The notes beneath the pieces are model-generated. The model saw only the letters and a program-made list of their open reading frames with translations, was not told the origin of the DNA and ran no database searches. From the NCBI RefSeq assembly GCF_009865135.1, contig NZ_WWGH01000002.1, positions 992,001 to 1,056,000 on the forward strand: a stretch of DNA of 64,000 bases, read 5' to 3'. The DNA comes from Streptomyces sp. SID8374. Its GTDB lineage: Bacteria > Actinomycetota > Actinomycetes > Streptomycetales > Streptomycetaceae. Made by a program: the position numbers and the translations under genes. Shown one piece after another: positions 34,242-42,523 of the stretch (its first letter is position 1; every line of letters begins with the position of its first letter).

Positions 34242-35069
34242 ATGAGCTCGTTTCCCAGCTCCGCCCCGCGCGTGGAGGAGTGGCGCCATCTCCGGATCTC
34301 CCGGGACGACGGTGTGGTGACCGTCACACTGGACCGCCCCGAGAAACTCAACGCCCTCACCTTCGGTGCCTACGCCGATCTCCGCGACCTGCTCGCCGAG
34401 CTGACCCGGGAACGCTCCGCCCGCGCCCTCGTGCTGGCCGGTGAGGGGCGCGGCTTCTGCTCCGGCGGCGACGTGGACGAGATCATCGGCGCCACCCTCG
34501 CCATGGACACCGCCGCGATCCTGGAGTTCAACCGGATGACCGGCCAGGTCGTACGGGCCCTGCGCGAGTGCCCCTTCCCGGTCGTCGCCGCCGTCCACGG
34601 GGTGGCCGCCGGAGCCGGTGCCGTGTTGGCCCTCGCCGCCGACTTCCGGGTCGCCGACCCCTCCGCCCGCTTCGCCTTCCTCTTCACCCGGGTCGGCCTC
34701 TCCGGCGGCGACATGGGCGCCGCCTATCTGCTGCCCCGGGTCGTGGGCCTCGGCCACGCCACCCGGCTGCTGATGCTCGGCGACCCCGTCCGGGCCCTCG
34801 AAGCGGAACGGATCGGGCTCATCAGCGAGCTGGCCGAGGAGGGGCAGGCCGACGCCCGCGCCGCCGAGCTGGCCCGCCGCCTCGCCGACGGCCCCGCCCT
34901 CGCCCTCGCCCAGACCAAGGCGCTGCTCACCGCCGAGCTGGACATGCCGCTCGCCGCCTCCGTGGAGCTGGACGCCAACACCCAGGCGCTCCTGATGCAC
35001 GGCGAGGACTACGCGGAGTTCCACGCCGCCTTCACCGAGAAGCGGCCGCCGAAGTGGCGGGGGCGGTAA
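34242..35069 (+). CDS. Enoyl-CoA hydratase/isomerase family protein of an aryl-CoA pathway
   Basis: 275 aa, ATG with GAAGGGAA upstream. The crotonase fold motifs are visible: LDRPEKLNALTFGAYADLRD, the oxyanion loop GEGRGFCSGGDVDEI and AAVHGVAAGAGAVLALAADF. The terminal segment EDYAEFHAAFTEKRPPKWRG is typical of this subfamily. It starts an operon with the monooxygenase/reductase gene 3 bases after its stop. Likely step: hydration or ring-opening-type hydrolysis of an alicyclic CoA ester during 2-aminobenzoyl-CoA degradation. Confidence 0.88.
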   Translation: MSSFPSSAPRVEEWRHLRISRDDGVVTVTLDRPEKLNALTFGAYADLRDLLAELTRERSARALVLAGEGRGFCSGGDVDEIIGATLAMDTAAILEFNRMTGQVVRALRECPFPVVAAVHGVAAGAGAVLALAADFRVADPSARFAFLFTRVGLSGGDMGAAYLLPRVVGLGHATRLLMLGDPVRALEAERIGLISELAEEGQADARAAELARRLADGPALALAQTKALLTAELDMPLAASVELDANTQALLMHGEDYAEFHAAFTEKRPPKWRGR

Positions 35070-35071
35070 GG

Positions 35072-37387
35072 GTGGCGGGCGACGGTCCCCTCGCGAGGAC
35101 GCCCGCCCCCGGCCCCGTACGCCGCATCGCCGTCATCGGCGGCGGCCCCGGCGGTCTCTACGCCGCCGCCCTGCTCAAACGACTCGACCCGGCCCGCGAG
35201 ATAACGGTCTACGAGCGCAACGCCCCCGACGACACCTTCGGCTTCGGCGTCGTCCTCTCCGACGAGACCCTCGGCGGCATCGAACACGCCGACCCGGAGG
35301 TCTACCGCGCCCTGAGCCGTGAGTTCGTCCGCTGGGACACCATCGACATCGTCCACCGCGGCCGCACCCACACCTCCGGCGGCCACGGCTTCGCCGCCCT
35401 CGGGCGCCGCCGACTGCTGGAGATCCTGCACGAGCGCTGCACCGCCCTCGGCATCGGCCTCCGCTTCCGTACGCAAGCCCCGCCCGCCGCCGAGCTGGCC
35501 GCCCACCACGACCTGGTCATCGCCGCCGACGGGGTGCACAGCACGACCCGCCAGGCGCACGCGGACGCCTTCGGCCCGTCCCTCACCGAACACCGCAACC
35601 GCTACATCTGGCTCGCCGCCGACTTCACCCTCGACGCCTTCCGCTTCGAGATCGCCGAAACCCCGTACGGCGTCATGCAGTTGCACGGCTACCCGTACGC
35701 CGCCGACGCCTCCACCGTCATCGTGGAGATGCGCGAGGAGGTGTGGCGCGCGGCCGGACTCGACAGCTGCGACCCGGCCGAATCCACCACCCGCTGCGCC
35801 AAGTTCTTCACCGAGGCCCTGGACGGCAGGCCCCTGCGCGCCAACCGGTCCAGCTGGCTCACCTTCCGTACGGTCACCAACTCCCGCTGGTCGCACGGGA
35901 ACACGGTCCTCATCGGGGACGCCGCGCACACCGCGCACTTCTCCATCGGCTCCGGCACCAAGCTCGCCGTCGAAGACGCCCTCGCGCTGGCCGCCTCCAT
36001 CGAGGAACAGCCGGACCTCCCCGCCGCGTTGGCCGCGTACGAGGCCGAGCGCCGCCCGGTCGTCGCCTCCACCCAGCGGGCGGCGGTGGCCAGTCTGCGC
36101 TGGTTCGAGGAGCTGGCCACCTATGTCGACCAGTCGCCCCGCCGCTTCGCGTTCAACCTGCTCACCCGCAGTCGCCGGGTCACCCACGACAACCTGCGGC
36201 TGCGCGACGCGTCCTTCACCGCCGCCGTGGAGGAGGAGTTCGGCTGCCCGCCGGAGACCCCGCCCATGTTCACCCCGCTACGGCTGCGCGGCCTCGAACT
36301 GCGCAACCGGGTCGTCGTCTCACCGATGGACATGTACTCGGCCACCGACGGGCTCCCCGGCGACTTCCACCTCGTCCACCTCGGCGCCCGCGCGCTCGGC
36401 GGGGCCGGGCTCACCATGACCGAGATGGTCTGCGTCAGCCCCGAGGGCCGCATCACCCCCGGCTGCACGGGCCTGTGGACCGACGAACAGGCCACCGCCT
36501 GGCGCCGGATCACCGACTTCGTCCACACCTCGGCCCCCGGCGCGGCCATCGGCGTCCAGCTCGGCCACTCCGGCCGCAAGGGCTCCACCCGCCTGATGTG
36601 GGAAGGCATCGACCAGCCCCTGGAGACCGGCAACTGGCCCGTGTCGGCCGCCTCCCCGCTCCCGTACACCCCCGGAGTCAGCCAGATCCCGCAGGAGCTG
36701 AACGCGGCCCAACTGGACACCATCCGCAATCAGTTCACCCAGGCGGCCCGCCGTGCGGCCGAGGCGGACTTCGACCTCCTCGAACTCCACTGCGCTCACG
36801 GCTACTTGCTCTCCGGCTTCCTCTCCCCGCTCACCAACCACCGCACCGACGCCTACGGCGGCCCGCTGGAGAACCGGCTCCGCTTCCCCCTCGAAGTCTT
36901 CGACTCCGTCCGCGAAGTCTGGCCGCGGGACCGCCCGATGACCGTCCGGATCTCCGCCACCGACTGGGCCGAGGGCGGCACCGACGCCGAGGACGCCGTC
37001 GAGATCGCCCGCGCCTTCGCCGCCCACGGGGCCGACGCCATCGACGTCTCCACCGGCCAGGTGGTGCCCGAGGAGCGCCCCGAGTTCGGCCGCTCGTACC
37101 AGACCCCGTACGCGGACCGGATCCGCAACACCGTGGACGTCCCCGTCATCGCGGTCGGCGCCATCTCCTCCTGGGACGACGTCAACTCCCTGCTCTTGGC
37201 GGGCCGCGCCGACCTCTGCGCCCTGGCCCGCCCGCACCTGTACGACCCGCACTGGACGCTCCACGCGGCAGCCGAACAGGGCTACACCGGACCGGGCGCA
37301 CCCTGGCCCCTCCCGTACGGCGCGGGCAGCCGCCCCCCGCCCACGGGCCGCACGGACGCACCGAAGCCCCGGCTCAGGCTGGGCTGA
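35072..37387 (+). CDS. Fused FAD monooxygenase-OYE reductase: 2-aminobenzoyl-CoA monooxygenase/reductase or salicylyl-CoA 5-hydroxylase
   Basis: 771 aa from GTG 35072, behind the hydratase gene. Residues ~15-390 are a group A flavin monooxygenase (RRIAVIGGGPGGLYAAALLK, LVIAADGVHSTTR, TVLIGDAAHTAHFSIGSG). Residues ~400-760 are an old-yellow-enzyme domain (LRLRGLELRNRVVVSPMDMY, LLELHCAHGYLLSGFLSPLT, NHRTDAYGGPLENRLRFP). This fusion is known as 2-aminobenzoyl-CoA monooxygenase/reductase of Azoarcus evansii, and it is also the layout of proteins named salicylyl-CoA 5-hydroxylase/oxidoreductase. A PaaX regulator, aryl-CoA ligase, acyl-CoA dehydrogenase and RidA nearby, and no gentisate dioxygenase, favour anthranilate. 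Confidence 0.88.
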   Translation: MAGDGPLARTPAPGPVRRIAVIGGGPGGLYAAALLKRLDPAREITVYERNAPDDTFGFGVVLSDETLGGIEHADPEVYRALSREFVRWDTIDIVHRGRTHTSGGHGFAALGRRRLLEILHERCTALGIGLRFRTQAPPAAELAAHHDLVIAADGVHSTTRQAHADAFGPSLTEHRNRYIWLAADFTLDAFRFEIAETPYGVMQLHGYPYAADASTVIVEMREEVWRAAGLDSCDPAESTTRCAKFFTEALDGRPLRANRSSWLTFRTVTNSRWSHGNTVLIGDAAHTAHFSIGSGTKLAVEDALALAASIEEQPDLPAALAAYEAERRPVVASTQRAAVASLRWFEELATYVDQSPRRFAFNLLTRSRRVTHDNLRLRDASFTAAVEEEFGCPPETPPMFTPLRLRGLELRNRVVVSPMDMYSATDGLPGDFHLVHLGARALGGAGLTMTEMVCVSPEGRITPGCTGLWTDEQATAWRRITDFVHTSAPGAAIGVQLGHSGRKGSTRLMWEGIDQPLETGNWPVSAASPLPYTPGVSQIPQELNAAQLDTIRNQFTQAARRAAEADFDLLELHCAHGYLLSGFLSPLTNHRTDAYGGPLENRLRFPLEVFDSVREVWPRDRPMTVRISATDWAEGGTDAEDAVEIARAFAAHGADAIDVSTGQVVPEERPEFGRSYQTPYADRIRNTVDVPVIAVGAISSWDDVNSLLLAGRADLCALARPHLYDPHWTLHAAAEQGYTGPGAPWPLPYGAGSRPPPTGRTDAPKPRLRLG

Positions 37388-37512
37388 ACTGTCCCGCGCG
37401 GCCGTGAGACCCCCGTCGTACCGGGGCAGTCGCCGCAGGTGGGCCCGGTCGGGTTGGATGGGGTCTCCGGGAGCCGGGCGAGCAGGCCGGCGGGGTGAGT
37501 GGAGGGGACAGG

Positions 37513-38085
37513 ATGGGGCGGGTGCGCGGAAGGCTGAAGCGGTCGGTGGTCGCGGGGGCGCTGGTGGTGGCCGTGGCGCTGGTCGGCGTGGGGCTCTACT
37601 GGTTCCAGCCGTGGAAGCTGTGGCAGGACGACACCGTTCAGGAGGCCCTGCCGGAGGTGGCGGCTTCGGAGCCCGTGGGCGGGTCCGGCGGCGAGCCGGT
37701 GACGCCGGACGGGGCGCCCGGCCCCGGGGAGCCGGTGACCGTGGCGGGCGGCGAGCTGATCAGCCATGAGCACTCCACTTCCGGCACGGTGAAGCTGCTG
37801 CGGCTCGGCGACGGTTCGCACGTCGTGCGGCTGGAGAACCTCGACACCAGCAACGGTCCGGACCTGAGGGTGCTGCTGTCCGACGCGCCGGTGAAGGAGG
37901 GGCGGGCAGGCTGGTTCGTCTTCGACGACGGCGCCCACGAGAGCCTCGGCAAGCTCAAGGGCAACAAGGGGTCCCACAACTACCCGCTGCCCGCAGGCCT
38001 CGACCCGGCTGCCTTCACCAGCGTCAGCATCTGGTGCGACCGGTTCGACGTGTCCTTCGGCGCCGCCGAGCTGGTCCGCACCTGA
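37513..38085 (+). CDS. Membrane-anchored DM13-domain protein
   Basis: 190 aa from ATG 37513 (GGAGGGGA 5 bases upstream). One N-terminal membrane segment (SVVAGALVVAVALVGVGLYW, ~11-30), a Pro/Gly-rich linker (~45-80), then an extracytoplasmic DM13 domain (ELISHEHSTSGTVKLLRLGD, DTSNGPDLRVLLSDAPV, SVSIWCDRFDVSFGAAEL). DM13 domains are proposed electron-transfer or redox modules with one conserved Cys, here in IWCDRF. It sits alone between the monooxygenase and paaX and does not obviously belong to that pathway. Confidence 0.82.
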   Translation: MGRVRGRLKRSVVAGALVVAVALVGVGLYWFQPWKLWQDDTVQEALPEVAASEPVGGSGGEPVTPDGAPGPGEPVTVAGGELISHEHSTSGTVKLLRLGDGSHVVRLENLDTSNGPDLRVLLSDAPVKEGRAGWFVFDDGAHESLGKLKGNKGSHNYPLPAGLDPAAFTSVSIWCDRFDVSFGAAELVRT

Positions 38086-38091
38086 CGGCCG

Positions 38092-38105
38092 ACCGGCTCG
38101 CCGGT
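38092..38105. terminator. Short convergent hairpin
   Basis: ACCGGC-TC-GCCGGT just after the DM13 gene, in the 79-base space before the convergent paaX end. The minimal loop makes function uncertain. Confidence 0.3.
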
Positions 38106-38164
38106 TCAGCGGGGCGAGGCCCCGGGAGCCTTCGGGGGCCACGCGGCTCGGCGCCGCCGCACCC

Positions 38165-38986
38165 TCACCCCCGTACGAACCGTTCCCCCGCGTCCCGCAG
38201 CCGCTCGTGCAGCTTGCCGAACACCTCCGCCGAGCGCCCGCCCGGCCACCCCTTCGGCAGCAGCTCCTCCGGCAACCCCGGGTCCGCATACGGGAGTTGG
38301 CGCCAGGAGTCCAGGGCCAGCAGGTAGTCCCGGTAGGCCTCCTGGGGGCGGGGTCCCTCCTCGGTCCGCGGGGTCGCCTCCCACTCGCGGAGGACCGGTT
38401 CGTGGAGTTCCAGGAAGTCCCGGTGGAGGCGGGCCACCGCGTCCAGGTCCCACCAGCGGGCCACCGACTCGCGGGTCGCGGCGAAGCCCAGGTGGTCGCC
38501 GCGGAACAGGTCGACGTACGGGGCGAGTTCGAGCCGCTCCAGAGTGTGCCGGGTCTCCTCGTAGAGGCCGGCGGGGGCGATCCACACCCCGGGGGCCGCC
38601 GTGCCGAAGCCCAGGCGGGCCAGCCGGGAGCGCAGCAGGTGGCGCTTGGCGCGTTCGGCCTCGGGGACGGAGAAGACCGCGAGGACCCAGCCGTCCGCCG
38701 GCCGGTGCGCCGGGCGGCCGTAGATGCGCGCGTCGCCGTCGTCGAGGAGCTGGCGGGCGTCCGGCGACAGGGCGTACCCGGCCGAGCCGTCCGCCGCCCG
38801 CGCGGCGACCAGCAGACCGCGCCGCTTCAGGCGCGAGACACAGGAGCGTACGGAAGGGGCGTCCACGCCCACGGCGTGCAGCAGGCGGATCAGCTCGGCC
38901 ACCGCAAAGGGCGAGCCGTCCGCCGGACGGCCGTAGGCGCCGTAGAGCGTGATGATCAGGGAACGGGGGGTGCGCAGCTCGGCCAC
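38165..38986 (-). CDS. paaX: PaaX-family transcriptional regulator
   Basis: 273 aa, GTG 38986. PaaX architecture: an N-terminal winged helix (LRTPRSLIITLYGAYGRPAD ... APSVRSCVSRLKRRGLLVAA), a Cas2-like central domain (WVLAVFSVPEAERAKRHLLR, SRLARLGFGTAAPGVWIAPA) and the C-terminal domain (RHTLERLELAPYVDLFRGDH). PaaX-type repressors bind aryl-CoA thioesters and control phenylacetate or other aromatic CoA pathways. No ribosome site is evident, since a perfect 31-bp inverted repeat ends 8 bases upstream of the start. Likely regulator of both aryl-CoA units here. Confidence 0.9.
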   Translation of the reverse strand: MAELRTPRSLIITLYGAYGRPADGSPFAVAELIRLLHAVGVDAPSVRSCVSRLKRRGLLVAARAADGSAGYALSPDARQLLDDGDARIYGRPAHRPADGWVLAVFSVPEAERAKRHLLRSRLARLGFGTAAPGVWIAPAGLYEETRHTLERLELAPYVDLFRGDHLGFAATRESVARWWDLDAVARLHRDFLELHEPVLREWEATPRTEEGPRPQEAYRDYLLALDSWRQLPYADPGLPEELLPKGWPGGRSAEVFGKLHERLRDAGERFVRG

Positions 38987-38993
38987 GTGATCA

Positions 38994-39064
38994 CTCTAGG
39001 GCCTCTCGTCTGGATCATGCCGGGGCCCGAGAGCCCGGCATGATCCAGACGAGAGGCCCTAGAG
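38994..39064. repeat. Perfect 31-bp inverted repeat (71-base hairpin element)
   Basis: Left arm 38994-39024 begins CTCTAGGGCCTCTCG and ends CATGCCGGG. Right arm 39034-39064 is its exact reverse complement. The loop is GCCCGAGAG. The right arm contains the ligase stop codon (TAG, complement of 39059-39061); the left arm starts 8 bases upstream of paaX. CTAG stands at the same place in both arms, so a TA duplication of a MITE-like insertion is possible. A very strong transcription terminator is the alternative. Confidence 0.85.
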
Positions 39065-40807
39065 GTGCCGGTCCCGGAGCAGGAACCGCTGGAGCTTGCC
39101 GGTCGCGGTGCGCGGCAGGGACTGTTCGAAGACGAAGGCGCGCGGGCACTTGTGCGGGGCCAGAACGGCTTTCATGTGCGCCCGCAGGGAGTCCGCCGTC
39201 TGCTCCGAGCCCTTCGTCAGCACCACGTGCGCCACCACGATCTCCCCGCGCAGTTCGTCCGACCGGCCCACCACGGCCGCCTCCGCGACCTCCGGATGGC
39301 GTAGCAGAGCGTCCTCCACCTCGGGGCCCGCGATGTTGTAGCCGGAGGAGATGATCATGTCGTCGGCGCGGGCCACGTAGCGGAAGTAGCCGTCCGGTTC
39401 GCGGACGAAGGTGTCACCGGTCATGTTCCAGCCCTGGCGGACGTACTGCGTCTGCCGGGGGTCGGCCAGATAGCGGCAGCCGACCGGGCCGCGTACGGCG
39501 AGCAGCCCCGCCTCGCCGTCGGGCAGCTCATCCCCGTGCTCGTCGACCACCTTGGCCTGCCAGCCCGGCACGGGGACGCCGATGGTGCCGGGGCGGATGG
39601 CGTCGTCGGCGGCGGAGATGAAGATGTGCAGCAGCTCGGTGGCCCCGATGCCGTTGATGATGCGCAGCCCGGTCGCCTCGTGCCAGGCATGCCAGGTCGC
39701 CGCGGGCAGGTTCTCCCCGGCCGACACGCAGCGGCGCAGGGCGGAGAGGTCGTGGCCGTCCAGCTGGCCGAGCATCGTGCGGTAGGCGGTCGGCGCGGTG
39801 AAGAGGACCGAGACCCGGTGGCGTACCAGCGCGGGCAGCAGGTGGTGCGGCCCCGCCTGCTCCAGCAGCAGCGCCGAGGCCCCGGCGCGCAGCGGGAAGA
39901 CCAGCAGGCCGCCGAGGCCGAAGGTGAAGCCGAGCGGCGGGCTGCCCGCGAACACGTCGTCGGGGAGCGGGCGCAGCACCTCGCGGGAGAAGGTGTCGGC
40001 GATGGCGAGCAGGTCCCGGTGGAAGTGCATACAGCCCTTGGGGCGGCCGGTGGTCCCCGAGGTGAAGGCGATGAGGGCGACCTCGTCGGCGGCCGTGTCG
40101 ACCGCGCGGTACGGGCCGGAGCCTGCGTGGGCGGCCGCCCGGCGGGTCAGGTCGTCGGGGCCGTCCCCGCCGAAGAGGACCGTGCGCGGACCGCCCACGT
40201 CCGCCCCCACCGGGTCTTCCGCCTTCACCAGGCCCTCCGCCTCCACCAGCTCCGCCGCCTCCGCCAGGTCCTCGGCCGAACGGGCGTCGCACAGCGCGTG
40301 GCTGACCCGGGCCAGCGAGCAGATGGTGGCCAGTTCGCCCGCCCGCGCCTGCGCCAGTACGGTCACGGCGACCGCGCCCGCCTTCATGACGGCGAGCCAG
40401 CACGCGGCCAGCCAGGGCGTGGTGGGGCCGCGCAGCAGCACCCGATTCCCGGGCGCCACTCCCAGGTCGTCGGTGAGCACATGGGCGATGCGGTCCACCG
40501 TCTCGCGCAGCTCGCCGTAGCTCCACACCGTCCCGTCGCCGGAACGCAGCGCGGGGCGGTCGGGGCCGCGCTCCTCCACCGTGCGGTCCACCAGCTCGTG
40601 ACCGCAGTTCAGCCGGTCGGGGTAGTGCAGCGCGGGGGTGTCCAGGAGGAGCTTCGGCCACTGCTCCGGCGGTGGGAGGTGGTCGCGCGCGAAGGTGTCG
40701 GTGTGCGCACCGGGGACGCGCTCGGATCGCTCGGGATGCGCACCGGGGACGCGTACGGACGCGTCGGCGGCGGCTGTGGGCGTGTTCGGCGAGGAATTCG
40801 GCTCCAT
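39059..40807 (-). CDS. Aryl-CoA ligase, probable 2-aminobenzoate (or benzoate/salicylate)-CoA ligase
   Basis: 582 aa ANL-family enzyme. Motifs in order: IAFTSGTTGRPKGCMHFHRD (P-loop), INGIGATELLHIFISAADDA, the TGDTF/RADDMIISSGYNIAGPEV hinge, and the catalytic Lys in LPRTATGKLQRFLLRDR. The GATELLHIF active-site pattern is that of benzoate/2-aminobenzoate-CoA ligases. The N-terminus carries a duplicated VPGAH segment from a 14-base direct repeat (GCACCGGGGACGCG in the plus strand). The stop codon falls in the right arm of the 31-bp palindrome. It is divergent from the acyl-CoA dehydrogenase. Confidence 0.88.
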   Translation of the reverse strand: MEPNSSPNTPTAAADASVRVPGAHPERSERVPGAHTDTFARDHLPPPEQWPKLLLDTPALHYPDRLNCGHELVDRTVEERGPDRPALRSGDGTVWSYGELRETVDRIAHVLTDDLGVAPGNRVLLRGPTTPWLAACWLAVMKAGAVAVTVLAQARAGELATICSLARVSHALCDARSAEDLAEAAELVEAEGLVKAEDPVGADVGGPRTVLFGGDGPDDLTRRAAAHAGSGPYRAVDTAADEVALIAFTSGTTGRPKGCMHFHRDLLAIADTFSREVLRPLPDDVFAGSPPLGFTFGLGGLLVFPLRAGASALLLEQAGPHHLLPALVRHRVSVLFTAPTAYRTMLGQLDGHDLSALRRCVSAGENLPAATWHAWHEATGLRIINGIGATELLHIFISAADDAIRPGTIGVPVPGWQAKVVDEHGDELPDGEAGLLAVRGPVGCRYLADPRQTQYVRQGWNMTGDTFVREPDGYFRYVARADDMIISSGYNIAGPEVEDALLRHPEVAEAAVVGRSDELRGEIVVAHVVLTKGSEQTADSLRAHMKAVLAPHKCPRAFVFEQSLPRTATGKLQRFLLRDRHL

Positions 40808-40849
40808 GAAGGATCGCCCCCTTGTCGCCTTCGGAGCGTATCGTTTGGG

Positions 40850-40875
40850 TGACGGTAGTCAACAGTCCGCGATAA
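40850..40875. promoter_or_regulatory. Operator/promoter motif TGAC-N4-GTCA-N9-GATAA in the ligase/dehydrogenase divergent promoter
   Basis: TGACGGTAGTCA (40850-40861) followed 9 bases later by GATAA (40871). It matches the element at 34150 in palindrome, spacer length and downstream GATAA. It lies 44 bases from both divergent starts, so one bound regulator could control both. Confidence 0.55.
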
Positions 40876-40904
40876 GGCAGAGACGCGACAAGAGAGGCGC
40901 CGCC

Positions 40905-42125
40905 ATGACGGCATTCTCCCTCGAACCAGAACAAACCGCCTGGTGCGAAGAGCTGCGCACCCTCGCCGAGCAGGAGCTGCGCCCGCTGGCGGAGAAGGGA
41001 GAGCCCGGACGCGTCAACCGCCCGCTGCTGGCCGCCCTCGGCAAGCTGGGTCTGCTGGAGCGGATGTTCGCCTGCGGCGCCCTGGACCTCTGCCTGCTGC
41101 GGGAGTCCCTGGCCCGGGGCTGCACCGAGGCCGAGACCGCGCTCGCCCTCCAGGGCCTCGGCACCACCCCCCTCGTCCGGGCCGGCACCCCCGCCCACCG
41201 AGAGCGCTGGCTCCCCGAGGTCCGGGCGGGGCGGGCGGTCGCGGCGTTCGCGCTCAGCGAGCCGGGCGCCGGGTCCGACGCCGGAGCCCTCTCCCTGGCC
41301 GCCGAACCCACCCCCGGCGGCTGGCGGCTCACCGGCGAGAAGTGCTGGATCTCCAACGCCCCCGAGGCCGACTTCGCCACCGTCTTCGCCCGCACCACCC
41401 CCGGCGCGGGATCACGCGGGATCACCGCCTTCCTGGTCCCCGCCGACCGCCCCGGACTCACCGGTTCCGCCCTCGACATGCTCTCCCCGCACCCCATCGG
41501 CACCCTGGAGTTCGACGGCGTACCGGTCACCGCCGACGATGTCCTCGGCGAACCCGACCGGGGCTTCCGGGTCGCGATGGACACCCTCAACCTCTTCCGC
41601 CCCAGCGTCGGCGCCTTCGCCGTCGGGATGGCCCGCGCCGCCCTCGACGCCACCGTGGCCCACACCGCCACCCGCACCGCGTTCGGCGGCCCCTTGAGCG
41701 ACCTCCAGGCCGTCTCCCACCAGGTCGCGGAGATGGCCACCCGCACCGAGGCCGCCCGCCTCCTGGTGTACGCGGCGGCCGCGGCGTACGACGCGGGGGA
41801 GAGCGGGGTGCCGCGCCGCGCCGCGATGGCCAAGCTGTACGCCACCGAGACCGCGCAGTACGTCGTCGACACCGCCGTCCAGCTGCACGGCGCCCGGGCC
41901 CTGCGCCGGGGCCATCTGCTCGAACACCTCTACCGCGAGGTCCGCGCGCCCCGGATCTACGAGGGCGCCAGCGAGGTGCAGCGCGCCATCATCGCCAAGG
42001 AGATGTACGCCACAGCCGCCGCCCAAGAGCCTGAGGAGCCCGCAGCCCAGGAGCCCGCAGCCCAGGAGCCGCAGGAGCCCGCCGTCGCACCCCGTATCCA
42101 GCGTCCCCAGGAGCCGCCCGTATGA
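40905..42125 (+). CDS. Acyl-CoA dehydrogenase family protein with repetitive C-terminal tail
   Basis: 406 aa from ATG 40905 (GAGAGG upstream). The ACAD signatures are AFALSEPGAGSDAGALSLAA, TGEKCWISNAPEADFATVFA and the C-terminal APRIYEGASEVQRAIIAKEM. After residue ~370 the protein continues with a low-complexity tail (EPEEPAAQEPAAQEPQEPAV) not present in typical family members and generated by short DNA repeats. It overlaps ridA by ATGA. Probable role: alpha,beta-dehydrogenation of an alicyclic CoA ester formed from the aryl-CoA by the monooxygenase/reductase. Confidence 0.88.
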   Translation: MTAFSLEPEQTAWCEELRTLAEQELRPLAEKGEPGRVNRPLLAALGKLGLLERMFACGALDLCLLRESLARGCTEAETALALQGLGTTPLVRAGTPAHRERWLPEVRAGRAVAAFALSEPGAGSDAGALSLAAEPTPGGWRLTGEKCWISNAPEADFATVFARTTPGAGSRGITAFLVPADRPGLTGSALDMLSPHPIGTLEFDGVPVTADDVLGEPDRGFRVAMDTLNLFRPSVGAFAVGMARAALDATVAHTATRTAFGGPLSDLQAVSHQVAEMATRTEAARLLVYAAAAAYDAGESGVPRRAAMAKLYATETAQYVVDTAVQLHGARALRRGHLLEHLYREVRAPRIYEGASEVQRAIIAKEMYATAAAQEPEEPAAQEPAAQEPQEPAVAPRIQRPQEPPV

Positions 42126-42523
42126 GCCCGTCCCACCGGATCAACCCGCCCGAACTCTCCCCGCCCACCGGCTTCTCCCACGCCGTCGTCGCCACCGGGG
42201 GCCATCTGGTCTTCCTGGCCGGGCAGACCGCCCTCGACCCGGACGGCAAGGTCGTCGGCGCCACCCTGCCCGAACAGTTCGCCACCGCCCTCACCAACCT
42301 GCTCACCGCCCTGCACGCGGCGGGCGGCGCCCCCGCCGACCTGGCCCGCGTCACGGTGTACGCCACCGACGTGGCCGACTACCGCTCCCACGCCGCCGAA
42401 CTCGGCCGGATCTGGCGCCGGCTGGCCGGGCGTGACTACCCTGCGATGGCGGTCATCGGGGTGGCCAGACTCTGGGACGAGCAGGCGATGGTGGAGATCG
42501 ACGGGATCGCCGTACTGCCCTGA
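42122..42523 (+). CDS. ridA: RidA-family enamine/imine deaminase
   Basis: 133 aa, overlapping the dehydrogenase stop. The RidA/YjgF fold is clear (HLVFLAGQTALDPDGKVVGA, LARVTVYATDVADYR, PAMAVIGVARLWDEQAMVEI). The catalytic Arg of canonical RidA lies in a V-x-R motif near position 105, represented here by GVARLWD. RidA proteins hydrolyse enamines/imines. The 2-aminobenzoyl-CoA route produces an amino-oxocyclohexene carboxyl-CoA (a vinylogous enamine), so a pathway-specific deaminase makes chemical sense. Confidence 0.85.
   Translation: MSPSHRINPPELSPPTGFSHAVVATGGHLVFLAGQTALDPDGKVVGATLPEQFATALTNLLTALHAAGGAPADLARVTVYATDVADYRSHAAELGRIWRRLAGRDYPAMAVIGVARLWDEQAMVEIDGIAVLP

Noticed and set aside
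37401..37486. Distant inverted pair GAGACCCC / GGGGTCTC
   Set aside because: 8-bp arms ~47 bases apart in a GC-rich gap; expected by chance and no promoter context.
38994..39064. Insertion sequence with transposase
   Set aside because: Only 71 bases and no coding capacity, so at most a non-autonomous element or terminator.
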